Assembly: GCA_013397795.1 (NCBI GenBank)
Contig: VZTJ01004195.1
Location: forward strand, 631,142-695,141
From: Orthonyx spaldingii
Lineage: Eukaryota > Chordata > Aves > Passeriformes > Orthonychidae
Direction: 5' to 3'
Length of the DNA stretch: 64,000 bases
Numbering within the stretch: position 1 is the first letter of the stretch; every line of letters starts with the position of its first letter. Shown here one piece after another: positions 26,901 through 41,900 of the stretch. A program made the position numbers and the translations under genes. The notes beneath the pieces are model-generated. The model was not told where the DNA came from. It was given only the letters and a program-made list of their open reading frames with translations, and made no database searches.

Positions 26901-29900
26901 AGTAAGTAGTTTTATGCTGCTAAGGACATACTATATCTGTAATTGACTCTGTCATCAATATGGAATATTTAATGGCTTAATACAAGTTTCACATAAGTCT
27001 AACTTTTTTTTTATTTTTCCACATTGGCAAAAGTTTAAGAAATCAAATAGAAATGTACAAAGCCATGTTAACTACAGGAAAAGCAGTTTATTCTACAAAT
27101 ATGGAACTTGCAGAAAAGAAAATATGCAACTTTGCAGTCAGAGCACACAGCTAGTACTTGTAATCTTAGACCTAGTTCCTTGTTTAAAATCTTTGCTGAC
27201 TTAGTGTCAGAACTGAATTTTAAAATTCCATAAGCACCAGTTTTGACCCTAAAATTCCTTCCCTAAACCCATGGAAATGTTCAGTTACCCAGGACCATCC
27301 TGGGAAATTAAATCTGTCCATTTAATCCATTCATGGTTGCATCTTCTCCTCTCCTCTCCTCTCCTCTCCTCTCCTCTNNNNNNNNNNNNNNNNNNNNNNN
27401 NNNNNNNNNNNNNNNNNNNNNNNNNNNNNNNNNNNNNNNNNNNNNNNNNNNNNNNNNNNNNNNNNNNNNNNNNNNNNNNNNNNNNNNNNNNNNNNNNNNN
27501 NNNNNNNNNNNNNNNNNNNNNNNNNNNNNNNNNNNNNNNNNNNNNNNNNNNNNNNNNNNNNNNNNNNNNNNNNNNNNNNNNNNNNNNNNNNNNNNNNNNN
27601 NNNNNNNNCTCCTCTCCTCTCCTCTCCTCTCCTCTCCATCATCTTTCTCCTGCATACAATTTCTCTTTATCTGTTTTGGAGCACAGTGCAAAATGGACCT
27701 TATTTTTTTTTTTTAGTAAACTATTTTGCTTAAGTGAGGAATGCAAAACATACTTTTTTTAAATGCTAATTTTTCATGAAGTGAGATATTGCAGGTTTCT
27801 AATTTAGAACTGAAAGAAAATCCCTCAAAACACAGGAAGTGTTTCCTTCAGTAAAATGATGCTGTTAACAAAAGGAAACTGAATAGAAACTATCTTCTGA
27901 GAAGAGGATTTGAGATTTTTAAATTTTTAGTACCAGGTTTTTTTAAAACCAATCATTCTATAGTAGAGTTCTAGAGACTTAAAGTTTTGATTCGTCAAAT
28001 TAAAAGTTTAGAGTAAAATCTATGTAAAATCTATGAAAAAGACAGATTTCACCATAAAAATAGACTGTCAAAGCCAGCATTTCAAAACCACAGTGTGTAA
28101 CTAGTTCTCTATGCTCAAAATGCATCTCAAGCATAGCTTCTACCTACTTTTTCCACCCAGTGAACAGTATCTAGTCAATTGATCCAAAACCATAGTCTCT
28201 AGGGAACCAAATACAACATTAATCACAAGCACCAAAACGAGTGTATAGATAATCACTCTAACACTGGAGTCATGGGGAAGCATCTCCACTTGTAAATGCC
28301 AAAAGTGGATAAAACCAGAAATACAAAACCAAAGTCATTATATTTTCAATTTAATACACTCATAAACATCTCAGCAATTTACTCACAGTGGATGTGCATG
28401 CGAAAATGTGCACATCATTCTCTTACCTACTGTATTTGGAAATATGTTATCATTATAAATTAATCTATATATGTGAGCATGGATTAAATGAATGACAAAA
28501 TTGAGCAAGAATATATTACATGTATGAGCAATTATGCTAATTTTTTTTCTCAAAATACATTCATCTTTTAACACTTGTTCTGGTTTTAGAAATAAAATGC
28601 TGGTTTTATTTTTGTACAGCATAATAACAGGGAAATTTTTGGTGTTCTGTATGTTTCTTTAATCCTTTTATTGGAAAAACAGTGCAGATATCATCCTGTG
28701 AATTTTACTGCAATAGGAAATTCTTCTCTCCAGAAATCTTTGAAGGTTGTGTAGAATTGTTCTTTGACTAACTCTTTTTTGTACTTTCATTTCTGTGTTT
28801 GCTGAATTCCCTGCTCATATTGAGGGAACAAGCATTTTCCAACCCAATTCACAAGTCATTCCTTTAAAGGAAGGGTGGACCTTGAGAAGAAAAAATGATG
28901 TATTGCTTGATTTTGCACATCAAAGTGTTCCTAAGTACCTTATACTTTAAAAAATGCAGTTTATGCATTTTTTAAAATGCATATTTTAATGTACTCACTA
29001 AACTTGATTTATTTAAGTTAAATGGACTCCACAATTTTAAAATCTTAAAAGTTTCTTCAACAGAAGAGCCTTTATTTGAAAAGTGCCTCTGCTTTATAAA
29101 ACCGTGTACTACACTGGAGCTATTGTTGAGAAAGTTGTGTCTTATTAAATGAGAAGTCAGGTTCAGATTTGACATTGTAATAAGAACTCATCTGCTATAT
29201 TACGTATTATATATATTAGAGAATTTTAGGCACAAGTGGAAGATGTACATCCTAGAAATCCTTTCATTCTCTTTGAATAGGATTCCATACAAGTGCTTTG
29301 CTTCATTGATGGCAAGGGTATTAATTTTAATTATCTACAGTGTAGATGAAAAAGAAAGGGTGTAGAAAGTCTAAACTTAAAAGTGTAGTTAAAAATTGTG
29401 CTAAAAATGAATTTTTTTCCCAGAACATTTTATTTTAGCTTTAATTACTTTCTGTAGTTTAAAACTAACTGAAGTTGTGTTAAAGAACTAATGTCTTAAT
29501 CTACAACATGCAATATACTAAAAAACTAGGAAGTATCTGTATAAAATTAAACCTTCCCCAAAATTTAGAGTGAAAGAATTAGCAATAATACTTAATGCAT
29601 ATAGCAATAACTTTGTGAAAAATAACATTCTGTAAGAAAGACTCTGATGACACTATGACAACTTAGATTTCCAGCTGCCTTGGAATTATAAATGTGCGAA
29701 GGCCATTATATTTTCTTTATTTACTTTTCACAAAAAAAAGTATTGTGAATAAGCAACAGTAAAAAGTCACCATTCTTCCCTGTCCGCATCACAGTTGCAG
29801 TAATGCTGGGAATCAATGCAGCTTCCCTCCAGTCCACAAGTACATTTTTGTACAGCAGGCAAGGAACCTCCCCAGTAAGTATGAGTTTCATTGGTTCTTC

Positions 29901-32900
29901 CAATCCACCAGCTCAGTGGCATCCCATCTAAAAAGCAGGTTAGAGAAAATCAATGCCCAAACTTGTCTCCTACTTCTCTCAGGTTTCCCATCCAAATATT
30001 TTCCAAAACATTAGGAAGACAAAAATCCCTGCTCAAATCTAAAACCTCTAAATGACCGGGAAAAAAATAAATTACCATCTTTGCTTGATAAGTAATTATT
30101 CATTTTAATACTTCATTATCAGGTATTAAATGATTGTCACAGATTTTTGCTTGCATTAGTGGAAAAGGGAACTCACCGTACCTAGTTCAGCCAGCCATGA
30201 TATTAGAATCATTTGTCTTAAGCAGTCCATTTATATAATTCATTTTAAAATGGTCCATGAAAGAGGAGATATAATCATCCTAAAAATCAGGGCAGTTTAT
30301 ATTCTCAAGTAAAGATCAATTTCAGATGTTGAAACTACCAGAAATAGAATGAGGAAAGTCACAGAAGTGGGTCTCATCCCACTACCTAGAGTACTACAGA
30401 GTACTACTACCCACATCTGTCATGAACATTAAGCAGCTGAATAGTAGTGTTAATCAGAAATGCCCAAAGACAGCTGTTAGGTCACAGACAGCACTTTCAG
30501 AATTTATATACTCAGATACAGCAGAAATCATGTTAATGGTGCTCCCATAAGCAAGTTGATACATCTGGTGAGTAGAAGTGAGGGTTCCCAGGACTATTAC
30601 ATCTCTCTGTGGTGCATCCAGTCAGCATTGTTTGTAGTACAGTGATAAAACTGGATGCTTCCTTAATGTTTCAGTACTGCAGAATAAGCTTAAAGATATT
30701 GCCAAGCAAGCATAGAGACAGAAGAAATATCTACAGAACACATAATAGCTAAATGATATGAAGCATAAACCATCTCAAATGAGATGGAAGAAGGGTGATA
30801 GATGCATGAAAGTCAAGGCATGAGAAGAAATCAAGTACTGTTAAATTATAGAGTTTCTCATAGATGCACTTCTCTTCGCTTCTGCTGGAGCTCCATTTTC
30901 AGCACTCGGCTCCTGTGAAGTAGCTGGAACTCTCAACTTTACTTACAACTGCTACTGCTTATTAAACCTCACTGTTAGATAAGACCTCTGTTACACTGAC
31001 AATCTTTCAGATTGCAAACATATTGACTGCATTCATTACCACACAACTGTCACCCCAGCAGGCCAGAAAACAGTGTGAGCAGTTTTTTGAAAAGTGAAGC
31101 TTGCATAATGCCATCAATGTCCAATATCAGTGTTTGTGTTTGCAAGCCACCACAGGAGGAAGAAAACCCAGAAACAGTGTATAAATAATTTATCAGACAA
31201 CACTTTAAAAAGATTCTAACAACTAAGACTGTAAAAAGCAGAATATTTCTGCTGCTTTAACAGCATGCCTTAGGTTTATATTGCAGTCATGAATTAGCAT
31301 TCCCAATGTTTTGCTAAGGATGTTGGAGTATGTTTAAAAGCTGGTCTTAGTTATTTGTTCATACGGCAGGGTGAGGAGAGAGTACTTACTGAAACACTGA
31401 AAGTTCATATTGATTAGCCCAGATTTTTTTCCCTGTCTTGGCAGAAAGTACTGCCTAAGCAAAATAAAGCCATTAATTAAAATGGTTAAAGATTTCTTCA
31501 GAATGAACACATAAATGTATTAACAGATGACTTCTTCAATGAGATCATTTGCAAATGCTATCCATGCTGATTGAATATAATGCATTCTTAAAATACAGTC
31601 AGATAAGAAATATTACATGGACTGTATGTTACTAAAAATTTATCAGGCAACCATCATCAAATTTTGTACTTCTCAGGCATTCCTAGTGAAGATTATAAAT
31701 GGCAGAAATGAGACTGATTAAACTGTTTAAACAAAGAATGATTTAAAAAAAATTGTAGAACTCTCATATAACTTTGACATGTCTATTTATTCTTAGCATT
31801 TAAAACTAAATTTTAGATGACTTATGACAATTGTCTGGTTGCACACTTTTAAAACATTTATTTTAGCACATTTATGTGCATATTATAAATATGCACCTAT
31901 CTATAATATAAACAGCATAACAATATAAACAGTGTATTATTTAGCACATATATGTGCAATCTCATTGGACAAAAACAAATAGTCTTAAAACTTTCTGTTT
32001 GAGGTAAACCAGACTTTTGAACATCTAAACATAGCTTTGATTTCAAGGCCACAGTAAAAGGAAGGTTCAATGAGACACCTTAAGCAGCTGGTTCACCTTT
32101 TTTGCTGTGTAGGTGTTTTCAAACCGATATTCTTCCAAGAGTGAACACTAGTCTAAGAAATCCAGAGATGTCCATGCCATAATTAGGGAGAAAGAATGCA
32201 TAAGGAAAGAGCTTAGACATAGAACCAGAGAGTGCTTCATGCAGAGGCCTTCTTTCTGCTTAGTAGGAAGTAATGCCAAGGAATCAATTTTTAGCATCTT
32301 CAGAATTTCTGGTGCACAAGTCAAAAAAATTCACTTAGTTTTTCAAAAAACAGTAAACAATGAGGGTTTTACCTCCACGTTACTTGGAGTACGTAGAATG
32401 GATGTTCAGAGTGAAGACTAACACCAGCTAATGTCAGTGAGAGTTAAGAATTAAATAGACTACATAACTTCACTTTCCTTTAATAGATCAGAAGATCTCT
32501 CTTTATTTCTTAAAGCAATTATAATTTTGTCAATAATCCAAATTTTAACTACTGAGCTTTTTATAAATGTTGATATTGGACAGTGGAAATTCAATGTTAT
32601 TGACGGTTTTTGTCAAGTACTCACAGTATGCACATTAGGTGCAAACATTAACTTCTGCTGGTATCTATGCACTAATTTGTGTTCTTTTAAGAAGATATTT
32701 CCTCAGTAATTTCTTCATTAAAATAAAAAAATTCTTGGAAAACCAAACAAGAGGAGATCTGTTAATAACATTCTCTGTTAATTTAAAAGTCTTATGAGAG
32801 AAATTAACTTGAGAACTTAATTCTCTGAAAGAAAATCATTATAAAATGACATTTGTATTTTCCTGGTTCAAATACCTCTTGGCAACTTACAGAAATCTGA

Positions 32901-35900
32901 GTAGTCGGTATTTGAAGTAGTTCAAATTCCAAAGTAGGACAGTACCATAACCTTGTTAGAAATAACTTTAGTAATCAGTAAAATAAAAGACACTATGCAA
33001 CATAAAAAGATTTATCTGCTTTACTTACCTGACTTATTTAAAAGCCTTGACTTTTTGCAGTAGTAAGCAAGCTCCTGTTCACAGTGATCTGCAAGGTTTA
33101 TTGTAGCCTGAAGCTGGTCTAGGCTGGCAGAATACTTGAAAAACACAGTGTGTGGGTTCTCTTGATTAGCACTTTTAACTCTGGTTAGGTTGGTGCTATT
33201 ATGCTGTATAATCGTCCACGTTGCATCTTTAAAAACACACGTGAAACATAACAAAGAATAAGAAAGAGTTGCGTAAGTTAGTAAGGGAAAGAGCATTTAT
33301 GATGAAACCAGCCCAACTTCAAGGTAACGGCTTTCATCATAGAAAGCCCTTTGGGGCCCATGAAACAGAGATATAAATCACTGAGCAAAAAAGAAAATAA
33401 TTATTAATTGTTTCTATTCATAGGTAGATTATTGTACCATGACTGCAACAGGTATTCAGCTAGTTATGATTATTGAATAAGGAAGGAATATGTGATGACA
33501 CCCAAATATTTGTATCGGAAATAAAATATTGTTTACTTGGTAAATTGCAACGAAAGACTAGAAAGAAAAAACACTTAATATTGTTACTTTCCCCAGACTT
33601 AAATAATGCATAAAATAACACTAAAACTATCCTAGAATCTACCTGAATTACATACATCTTTATAGGTTGAATTAATTTATTCTGTATGAGAAAATGATCT
33701 ACAGACCTTTTCTATTATACAAAGAAGCAGAAGTATCTTGTATCCAATATATTTACTACAAAATTAAGATTACATGAAGGTGAATTATGACAGCCACCTA
33801 AAATTAAATAGTAGTCAAGGTGAACGTTCATATCATTCTTCTATTTTGTACTTTTGCCAAGCCCCTTCACTTGTGAATAGGAAAGAAATGAGCTTATTCG
33901 GTCTGAAATCCCATTTTCAAAACCTGCAAGTCTCACTCTCCTGACCAAAATCCTTTTCAAGGTACGGGTGAGCAGGCTGCCAGTTAAAGCCAGACTGGGA
34001 CAGTCAAGTCAAGTTTAGATTCATGGTCACAGTATTCATGTATCTTAATGGCCAAAGTAATTTGAAAACAAACATGAGAAATATTATTTTCTCTAAATTT
34101 TAGTATTGATGTAATATTTCTGGAATTCTAATAGTAGTATTCCAAGTAGACTTATATTTTATTTCATCAGCTGCCTATAGGCCACACATGGCACATATTA
34201 TAAAATATTCGTAAAGAGGAAAGAACTCATGATCACTTAGAGATAAGTACTAGTCAGAAAAACTAAATGAAATATTTTTTTCTAATTATAATTTTTTTTA
34301 AGTATATGACTGGAGTGTCAAAAACCAGACAGCTAGAAATATGAATTTAAATTTTAGTTGCTTTTTTGGTAGATGGACGTACACACAGACACAAATCTAA
34401 ACATTACACTGAACATAAAAATGAAGACAAGCAGGCTGGATATTCAACTCATTGTCACGTTTCCAAAACAACAAAGCAAAAAGAAAAACAGATTACTGCA
34501 AGGTTCGCAGCATTTTAATTGACAGTGTGGACATAGGCTTTCGATTCTGAAACTGACCTCCAAGAATAAAATCAAGGAATGGCACCTCCCTCCCAGCTGC
34601 CTGAAAATAGAGCCCCATGAATGTCAAAGACAAGGCAGTGCAGTAAGAAATGTGGGCATCTGCCTTCCCTGCCTCTGGTGGGAAAAGGGAATACCAGTCA
34701 TGAGGAAACCGGGAACAAAACAAATATAGAAGATCCATCCTGTCAGAATGCATCTTGAGATGAAGAACTGATCAATGATGTTTGCTTAATGTGGTGAATA
34801 AGGAGTGACTGAGGAAAACAGTAACAGCTGTTCATGGACACACAAGGATAAATCAGACACTACACTGTACCTTGGAGAGTTATACCCACTTAGGAAAATT
34901 GTCATCTTTCTGCCATAATTTTATGGTCTCTTTTAGTCTCACAGGACACTAGAATATTTCTTTTTAAGAGTCTGCCAATCTGAATGTGCTTATTGTGAGC
35001 TAGCACAGTTCACTGCAGAAGTTAAACTCAAGAGTTGACATGGTGAAACTAGGTAAATTGCACAAGTCAACATCAAAATCCTACTATAAGGTTTCTAACT
35101 CAAGTTCTCAGCACTTAGGACTTTATCTAAATAAGTTCAGATCTAGCATATTCATGTATTCTTTTAATCAGGTATAACTGTATAAAAAATATTTTTGTTA
35201 AAACAAAACAATAAAAAGCTTCTGTCATTTTGGTTGCGAAGAAGTTCAAATAAAAGGGGATAAGTGAAAAGAAAAGGAGACAGCGATAAATCCAGCAATA
35301 ATAAATCTCAAAAAGCCATTTAATTTAAGCTTTGTTGAAAGGACATATACCAGTATACCACATACCACACAGAGATAATATCAACCGCTTTGTTAAAAAG
35401 CAGACTGAAAACAAACTCTGATAGCTATAACTTCTAATTATATACATGATCAGAGTCAAAGAACTGGTTGCAGAAGGGGAACAGAGTGTCCAAAAACGAG
35501 GCTGCAAGAGTCCCACTGGTTTCATTTGCATTCTGCAAAAGATCACCTTGCAGTTTGAAAGACGAAGTTTAATATCTATATTCCTCCCAACAAAGACCAG
35601 ATCTAAATTACAATTTTTCAGAAGGCTACCAGGAAACGTCAGCAAATTTCTTATAAAGGGAAACTTATTTCTCATTTTCTTAAGTAGGCTGCATTTCCTC
35701 AAGAGGCTGCAACTTCAGTGAAAACAAAGCTGCTCCCCAAAAATGAACTAGTATGACATTATCTCCATATGGAACACATGTCCCATTTATGCAAAGCATA
35801 AGAGGAATGCTATTAGATTCACAGCCTGAATCCTGTTATTATTCTAACCTTTCTTCCTAATTCTTTGCCCAATATCCTGAGCTAAAGAGTCACCCTCATT

Positions 35901-38900
35901 TTGTTGTGCATGTTTACACTAAATTCACGATCTGCAGAGACTTCTCACTTGATAACTTATGTTTCAATATAATGAGCATGCATACAGTCCCAGCTGTAAG
36001 TTAAGGAAGTTTATCACCTCACCTGTCATATTGCAGTATACGAGAAATGGTCCCAAGGGGCCACTTCCATCTGAATCAATATTGTAAAAGCCTGAAGTGT
36101 TCCCTCTGTGCTTATAGGCTTCACATGATTGCTCATAGATGGCTGTAAAAGAACATATTCCATCACAAATGTAATGACATGATTTTACATTTTATTCAGG
36201 GAATTAAAAAAAAAATGCATGAACCATGACATTGGGAAAAGAAGTTGGGTGTGTGCTATCTCTGCCAAAGAATGAAAAAAAAGACATGAAATCAAAACTA
36301 TGCCTTCCTTAGAAATTGCTAAGCATATTTGGTTTTATTTATCATGGAGATCACAAGGTACAATTTTTAAGCATTGTATTCTGTATTTCCAGCTCAAAAC
36401 TTCCAGGAGGAAAATATAAAATATGTGTGAGTAAATGGTTGCAAAAATGCTGAATAATGGTAGAATGCCAAGGGTATTACTTAGACCCTGGTAATCAGAT
36501 TTTGAGGAAACCCCCACTAAGCACCTCAACGAAATAGGATTTTTATTGCTGTTGTAACATAAAGCAGAATGTAAGAATTTTTTGGCTTTCACACTTATTT
36601 TCTTCCCATTTTAAATGGAAAAGCAAGTGACTTGTCAGAGACCAGGCAGTTTGCTAAACAAGCAAAGACAAAATGATAGCTCCTTGCTTCCTTGTCATAT
36701 ATACTTTATAGATCTGTCTAAAAACAAAATCTGTGATACCTTCTCTATATCAAATATCTGAGGAAAAAAAAGATGTATGAGTCCACCTCTGTAACTGTAT
36801 TTCAGGAAGCATGATGATAATGCCACAGCTGGACACTCTACTCTAAATTATCTTTTAACCATAATATTTATTTTAAACAGTCACAATGTTTTGATCTTTC
36901 ATCTCAAAATTAAATTGCTTGCCTTATCAATTATCAAAACTTTTAAAAATTCTGTGAAAAAGAAGGAGCCATTAGATTAATAATGAAAAGTAGTTATGAG
37001 CGCTATACAAATGTTTTTGAAAAATAAGCTAATTTTTTTAAGAGTGTGATGTTTCTATTTTTTTGCCTGATGGTTACTGACATTATATGGCAAAAACTAT
37101 AAAAAAGACAAACCATTTGTATTGCTTACTCTGTGAAATGCCCATAATATGCAATTTATGCCATTCTCAAATACAATTTTATGATTCCTTACAGTAAGTA
37201 CACTTAGCTAAATTTAGAAATGACAAAAGAAGTTCAGTCATTCATTATTATTTTTGACAATAAAAAAAAATTGGTAACTCATATTATTACATTTCTCACT
37301 GAGTCCTAATCATCAGGAAACCATAGCATCCCTCTGTCCTCATAGACATCACCAGATGATTCAAATTGTGAGATTTCAGATTGCAATGAATAAAATCACC
37401 TTCACTCAGGGCTCATCAGAGTTTAATGGTATACACTGCGGTATTCAAAAACATCTATGCTACTTGTATATTTTCTTTATTACATATTTTTTCCTAATAC
37501 TGTTATTTATGACTGTTGAATTTGTACAAACAAGATTTAAATAGGCAATCTTCTAAAATCAGTGATTTCTTAAAAATTCTGTTTGTGTAGACATACATTA
37601 TTTTTGAAAAGCTGCCAAAGGATTGTATAGATTTTATAAAGAAAATTTATAAGGATAGCATTATTTATCTGATGATTAAGGCAATCTTTGTATTTTCAAA
37701 AAAGTCCAGTAAACGTTCATATGGATTTTTACTTATTAGAAGCACATAATGAAAACCACAGTACTTTATCTCCCAGAACATGCTGAAAGCAGTACCAAAA
37801 TTCCTGTGAAACTACCTAAGGTTTTTTAATTATTTTTTTTTATTTTATCCTAGCCTACTTCTTGATCCAGCAAACTACATAAACATGTTTGAGGTTCAGC
37901 ACAGGATTACCTTTGGATATGAATGTAGTCCCACTGTCACAGAAATAATGAGCATTAGTTGTTGTGATGAATAAAGATGAATTTCACATATTTCTAAATG
38001 ATCCATTGACTCAGAACATGGAATTATATGGATGGCAGAGGATATTACCATCTCATGTAAAATAGGAAAAATGTGAAAGAAAAACACTTAAACTTTCAAT
38101 CAGCTTTTTGTTACATGTTTTGAGTTCCCAAGGCTTTTTCTCAAACCAAATTATAAGTACTTTTATGACTGAAAATACTTTACGAATGGTAAGTTCAAAT
38201 GATTTTTGGTTTTGCTTTTTTTTTGTTTTGTTTTGTTTTGCTTTGCTTTTTTTGTGGTGAAGAAATTCAATCAGAAGTAAAAGCATAGTCAGAAATCAGA
38301 AAACATCTTAGACTTACGATAGTGGCAAGTAGCTCCCTTGTAACCAGTATTGGCACAGTTACAGTGGAAGTTGTTCCAGGACTGTGAGCACTCACCACCA
38401 TGTTCACAGTAATTAGGTAAACACCTAAAACGAAAGACAACGTGCATTTTCACTCTTTTTTCTCTTCACTTACATGCCACTTATACTTAGCAAGAAAAGC
38501 AAAATCCCGAAAAAGAAGTATAACGTAAAGGAAGTCTTGAAGGTAATTGGTGAAGACGTCAATGTAAGTAAAAGGAAATTAAGATAATGTCTTCTCTGGT
38601 ATTCCTTTAGCTTACAAAAATATGTCATTTGTGTAATAACCTTGTGAGGAAAGAAATAAAGTGCAAGAGGCAGAACTGTTATTACTGTTCAACTGGCCAT
38701 AATTCAATAGAGACTGATAAACCAATGAAAGGTTTATGTGTTGATAATTCAATGGCAAGTTTTGCAATGACTGGGATTTCTTCAACAAGATGTATCAAAA
38801 CTAAGCAACATTACAGCAGACTTCTTTCTGTTCTTGTAAAAATAATAAAAAAATCACCTAACAATTAAATCTGACCACAGCACCTGAGATCTATTTCTTA

Positions 38901-41900
38901 TTCCAAAATCATGTTTACTTTCTATCCTAGAAAGATTTCAGTATGTCAGTTCAAACACAACTAATCACCTGTAAAGCCAGTTTCCATTCTGGCAATATGA
39001 CTAAGATCCTGAGGAGTTTTGATTACTTTTTCCTAGGTATACCATGGTTGATTGAAAAAATAATTAACCTGTAATTTCTCAGTTTAAGACAGCAGCACTA
39101 TACCAAAGTATAAAATAGTCATGACGTGCAAAAAAAAAAATAATAAAAAAAAAAAATTTTATATAAACGTAGCTGAAAATATATTGAAATAGATTGGCAC
39201 ACTTGAACCAATTATTAACTAACTTTTAACCATTTATTGACTAGCTTTTCACCTTAGAAATTAGTCAACATTCTAACTGCCCTAAGTGTATGTGTATGAT
39301 ACAGCTCAGAAAGTGTAAAATGACTTTACTGTTGACATAAACCGCAGGAAAAAAAATCCAACCTAGACAACAGGCTCACTAATATTCATAGGACCTTAAA
39401 ATACTTGTCAATTCATTACAGAAACTTTAGAAGGATATTAAATTAAGATTGCAGAAAGTCCAGCATTTCATACATCTGTCGTATGAATAATTCAGGGTCT
39501 TGGCACTCAAAGAATTTTATCTTCCTTTCATGTTTATAAACAAGGTTATATGGTTTTCACAGAAGGCAATTAAAAAAAGAAGTAGCAGGTGAAGTGTAGG
39601 CAAAGTAAATAAACTGATAGTTGTCACCTATTTTCAAGGAATTCTGTGACATTTTTTAGTGGTGAAAGAGGTGATCTCATATCTATTCTCTCTCACAAAA
39701 TGTATTCCTAAGTCTAGTCAATACGACTAGTCAACGTACGACTCAATGAGCTCTGTTTTGGAATCTGAAGACAAAATTTAGGCACTGGGCTTACAATTAT
39801 TTTGATTTTAAATATTTTGTTTGACAAAATTACATAAATATGCATTCTAATGTTTCTTAGGTAAATGCTTTATTTTACTTTCTATGGGTATAGCTAATCA
39901 TCAGTTATTAAGAATACAAATCTCTAGCAAAACTGTCATTCAAAACTTTCAGTGCATTCACTGACAGCTGCTCTGCTTTTATTTCAGTCACAACATTTTT
40001 TGTCTTATGCCTTTTTGATAAAGACATCATTATTCAAAAACTATGTTTTACATGGTCTTTACATGTATTGATTCCCTGTCCCTACTAATGAACTTTCCTA
40101 ATAGTGTTCACAAGATGAAAAGCTTAGATGAAGTTGTTGAAGCTTGAACCAACCTATATGGAAGCAAAAACAAGTTTAGAGTATAATTTAAATCTTTTAA
40201 CATTAAATTTTACATCTTTCCTCTGCTTCAGTACGCATAATAGAAAGTAGCCACTAGCTACATCAAAGTAAATATATAACTACATTATACACTGTGACCC
40301 TACCCCAAAGCAAGATTTAGAATAGAGCTTTCTCTGAACAAAAAAACTAATCTTCTTAAAAATATTTCTCATATTTGAAACAGTATTTCTAAAACTTCGT
40401 CTGTAAAAATTAATTTTTCGATTCATAGCCATGTCTGCTAAAAACAAGAAAGCAACAGCTGATTAAACATTTACCAGCTATATCTTGATAATATGCTTTT
40501 AAATGTATGGCATCTGAAAATGATATAATATTTTAAACCAAGGCAACAGGCTATTAATAATTATAAACTAATATTCAGAGAATACTGATCCAGAATATGA
40601 ACATAGTTTTGATAAAGAAGGGAAAAAATAAGAATTTTGTATGTCAATTTTCAGCTAGACATTTTTTTTGGACACTATGTCTACCATGGTTCTAAATTAT
40701 GGCTAACAGATATTAAAAAAAAGCAAAAAATGGCTGCAGTTTTAATGCCTGCTATTTCTTCATTCTTCAGTTTATGTAAAAAAAAGAGAAAAAAATTATT
40801 TGAGAACTGTGAAGTGACTATCATTTTTATTTTTGGCTTTTTTTTAAAAAATATAAACCCATTCATTTTGTTTTTTGTATTAAATACTGCTGTCAGGGAA
40901 TAAAGGCAAGAGCTCCTGATAGGAAATTGTATGATTCTGTGTAGGGCTCAATATAATTATGATAGACTCATCTGGTACTCTCTCCTCAGAGACAAAATAT
41001 GCTAACATTGTAAAGTATTTAAATGACACTGTGTCCTTTAAAGTGATTTTGTGAATGGTTTATGTATAATTAGCAGTTATTAAACCAATATATACTAATA
41101 AAGGAGCTGAGAGAAAAGATATTAAGGAGAAATGTATGAAGGGAATTGTGTGCATGCCTAAGAGATATATGAGCAATAGAGCAATATAAAGATATCATGT
41201 AATGAAATGGCTAAATGAAGGATCATGGGAAGAGTGGTGACTGGAAACAATCATAACAATTTAAGACTAGGATAAGGGATTAGAAAGTTTATGGAGTGGA
41301 GAAAACTAAAAATAGGAAAATGGTATGGCATTTATTTGTATAAAAAATAGTTAATAATTTATATTGAAAATGAATTATTAACTAACCATCTCTCCATAAA
41401 GACGGTAAATATCATAAAGATACTCTTCATATGTTAAATGTGTATATACGAGGTAAAGAATGGATTAAATATAATTATTTTCAGTTTATTTACTATTGCG
41501 TATAAATCCAGAAAAAATGCATAAATTTTTGCTATGCAAAGAGTAAATTTTATTTGTCTTCATGCACTTTAAATGTGCTAAACTACTACATTTAGGTGCC
41601 CATAATTTCTATTACAAAAACCATCAATAACTCCAGAATTTGAATCATAGGTCACTATTTGGAAGTGGAGATGTAAAGACTTGCATAAAGACTCCAAGAC
41701 AAAGCAGTTTTCTTGTGCTCATCTGGGAGATATTTACCATCAGGAACACAGTGGCAAAAATGCTGATTAGCATAGGGCATTCAAAGATATTTATAAATCA
41801 TGGTAGGAAGAAAACATTTTTTCTGAAACAATATGGTGCACAGGATGAAACAAGCTACCTATTAAAAATTGTTTAAGTCATGTAAGCAGTTTTAATTTTG

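Noticed and set aside
27271..27762. Long open frames on both strands over the CTCCT array
   Set aside because: They consist of Ns and pentanucleotide repeat; openness comes from the repeat, not from coding.
35325..35721. Opposing 125- and 91-codon frames
   Set aside because: Each is the shadow of the other; no homology, splice signals or domain recognised.
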